DNA of 13,525 nt. Source: Microbacterium sp. Lineage in GTDB: Bacteria; Actinomycetota; Actinomycetes; Actinomycetales; Microbacteriaceae. A program made the position numbers and the translations under genes. Of the stretch, positions 13,377-13,525 are shown piece after piece. Numbering within the stretch: the first letter of the stretch is position 1; every line of letters starts with the position of its first letter. The notes beneath the pieces are model-generated. The model did not search any database and was not told where the DNA came from. It was given only the letters and a program-made list of their open reading frames with translations. The stretch lies in the NCBI GenBank assembly GCA_003524435.1, contig DQHP01000160.1:1-13525 (forward strand). Direction: 5' to 3'.

Positions 13377-13525
13377 GTGATCCTCGAGTGGTTGGGGCAG
13401 GTGCCGATCCTGCTGGTCGCGCTCGCCGTCGTGTTCATTCCCGGTGCGCTCGCGCTAGCCGGCGTCGGCCTCCGCGGACTCGCACTGTGGAGCGCGGCGC
13501 CCGTTTTCGCCGTTCTTGCGACGGG
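13377..13525 (+). CDS. Integral membrane protein, N-terminal part only (possibly DUF6541 family)
   Basis: From GTG 13377 the frame stays open for 49 codons to the window edge. The start MILEWLGQVPILLVALAVVF is followed by IPGALALAGVGLRGLALWSA and a further hydrophobic stretch, meaning at least one and probably two membrane spans with a Gly-Leu-Arg-Gly turn between them. This pattern recalls the N-terminus of large polytopic actinobacterial proteins often found in surface-glycan clusters (annotated DUF6541, thought to be glycosyltransferase- or flippase-like). That match is from memory on a short stretch. Its position divergent from rmlA supports a role in the same glycan pathway. The rest of the gene is outside the window. 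Confidence 0.65.
   Translation, partial: MILEWLGQVPILLVALAVVFIPGALALAGVGLRGLALWSAAPVFAVLAT

Noticed and set aside
13274..13438. N-terminal extension of rmlA up to 13438
   Set aside because: The added residues do not resemble any RmlA, and the stretch overlaps the divergent gene's ribosome site and start.

Overview
The window looks like part of a cell-surface polysaccharide locus from a fairly high-GC actinobacterium, most likely of the Microbacteriaceae (inferred from protein style, GTG/TTG starts, a fused rmlC-rmlD gene and a REP-like palindrome typical of such genomes). No mobile element, tRNA, rRNA or CRISPR array was seen.

Layout. The left half reads rightward: the end of a family-1/4 glycosyltransferase (1-350), a secreted protein with a lysozyme-like N-terminal domain and an FG-GAP beta-propeller (473-2908), then a tight operon of ABC polysaccharide exporter permease (3034-3912), ABC ATPase (3912-4664), a LicD-type phosphotransferase fused to a SAM methyltransferase (4661-6256) and an 80-residue coiled-coil protein (6261-6503). 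The right half reads leftward from 13273 to 6517: rmlA, rmlB, a fused rmlC-rmlD, an SDR-family dehydrogenase/epimerase-like protein, an IspD/TarI-like cytidylyltransferase and a TarS-like glycosyltransferase. The two gene sets converge with only 13 bp between them. At 13377 a rightward membrane-protein gene begins, divergent from rmlA, and runs off the window.

How it may work together. RmlA-RmlB-RmlCD make dTDP-L-rhamnose, implying a rhamnose-containing glycan. The exporter pair would move a finished, lipid-linked glycan across the membrane. The IspD/TarI-like enzyme should make a CDP-activated alcohol (perhaps CDP-ribitol or CDP-glycerol), and the LicD domain is the kind of enzyme that transfers a phospho-alcohol from a CDP donor onto a glycan. 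The TarS-like enzyme belongs to the kind that adds sugars to polyol-phosphate polymers. Together these suggest a rhamnose-containing polysaccharide capped or decorated with a methylated phospho-polyol. The LicD-methyltransferase fusion, next to a separate coiled-coil protein and an ATPase with no C-terminal glycan-binding domain, recalls the WbdD chain-terminator/ruler system of E. coli O8/O9a built from different parts. This is the most interesting reading of the window. It is an inference from domain content, not demonstrated.
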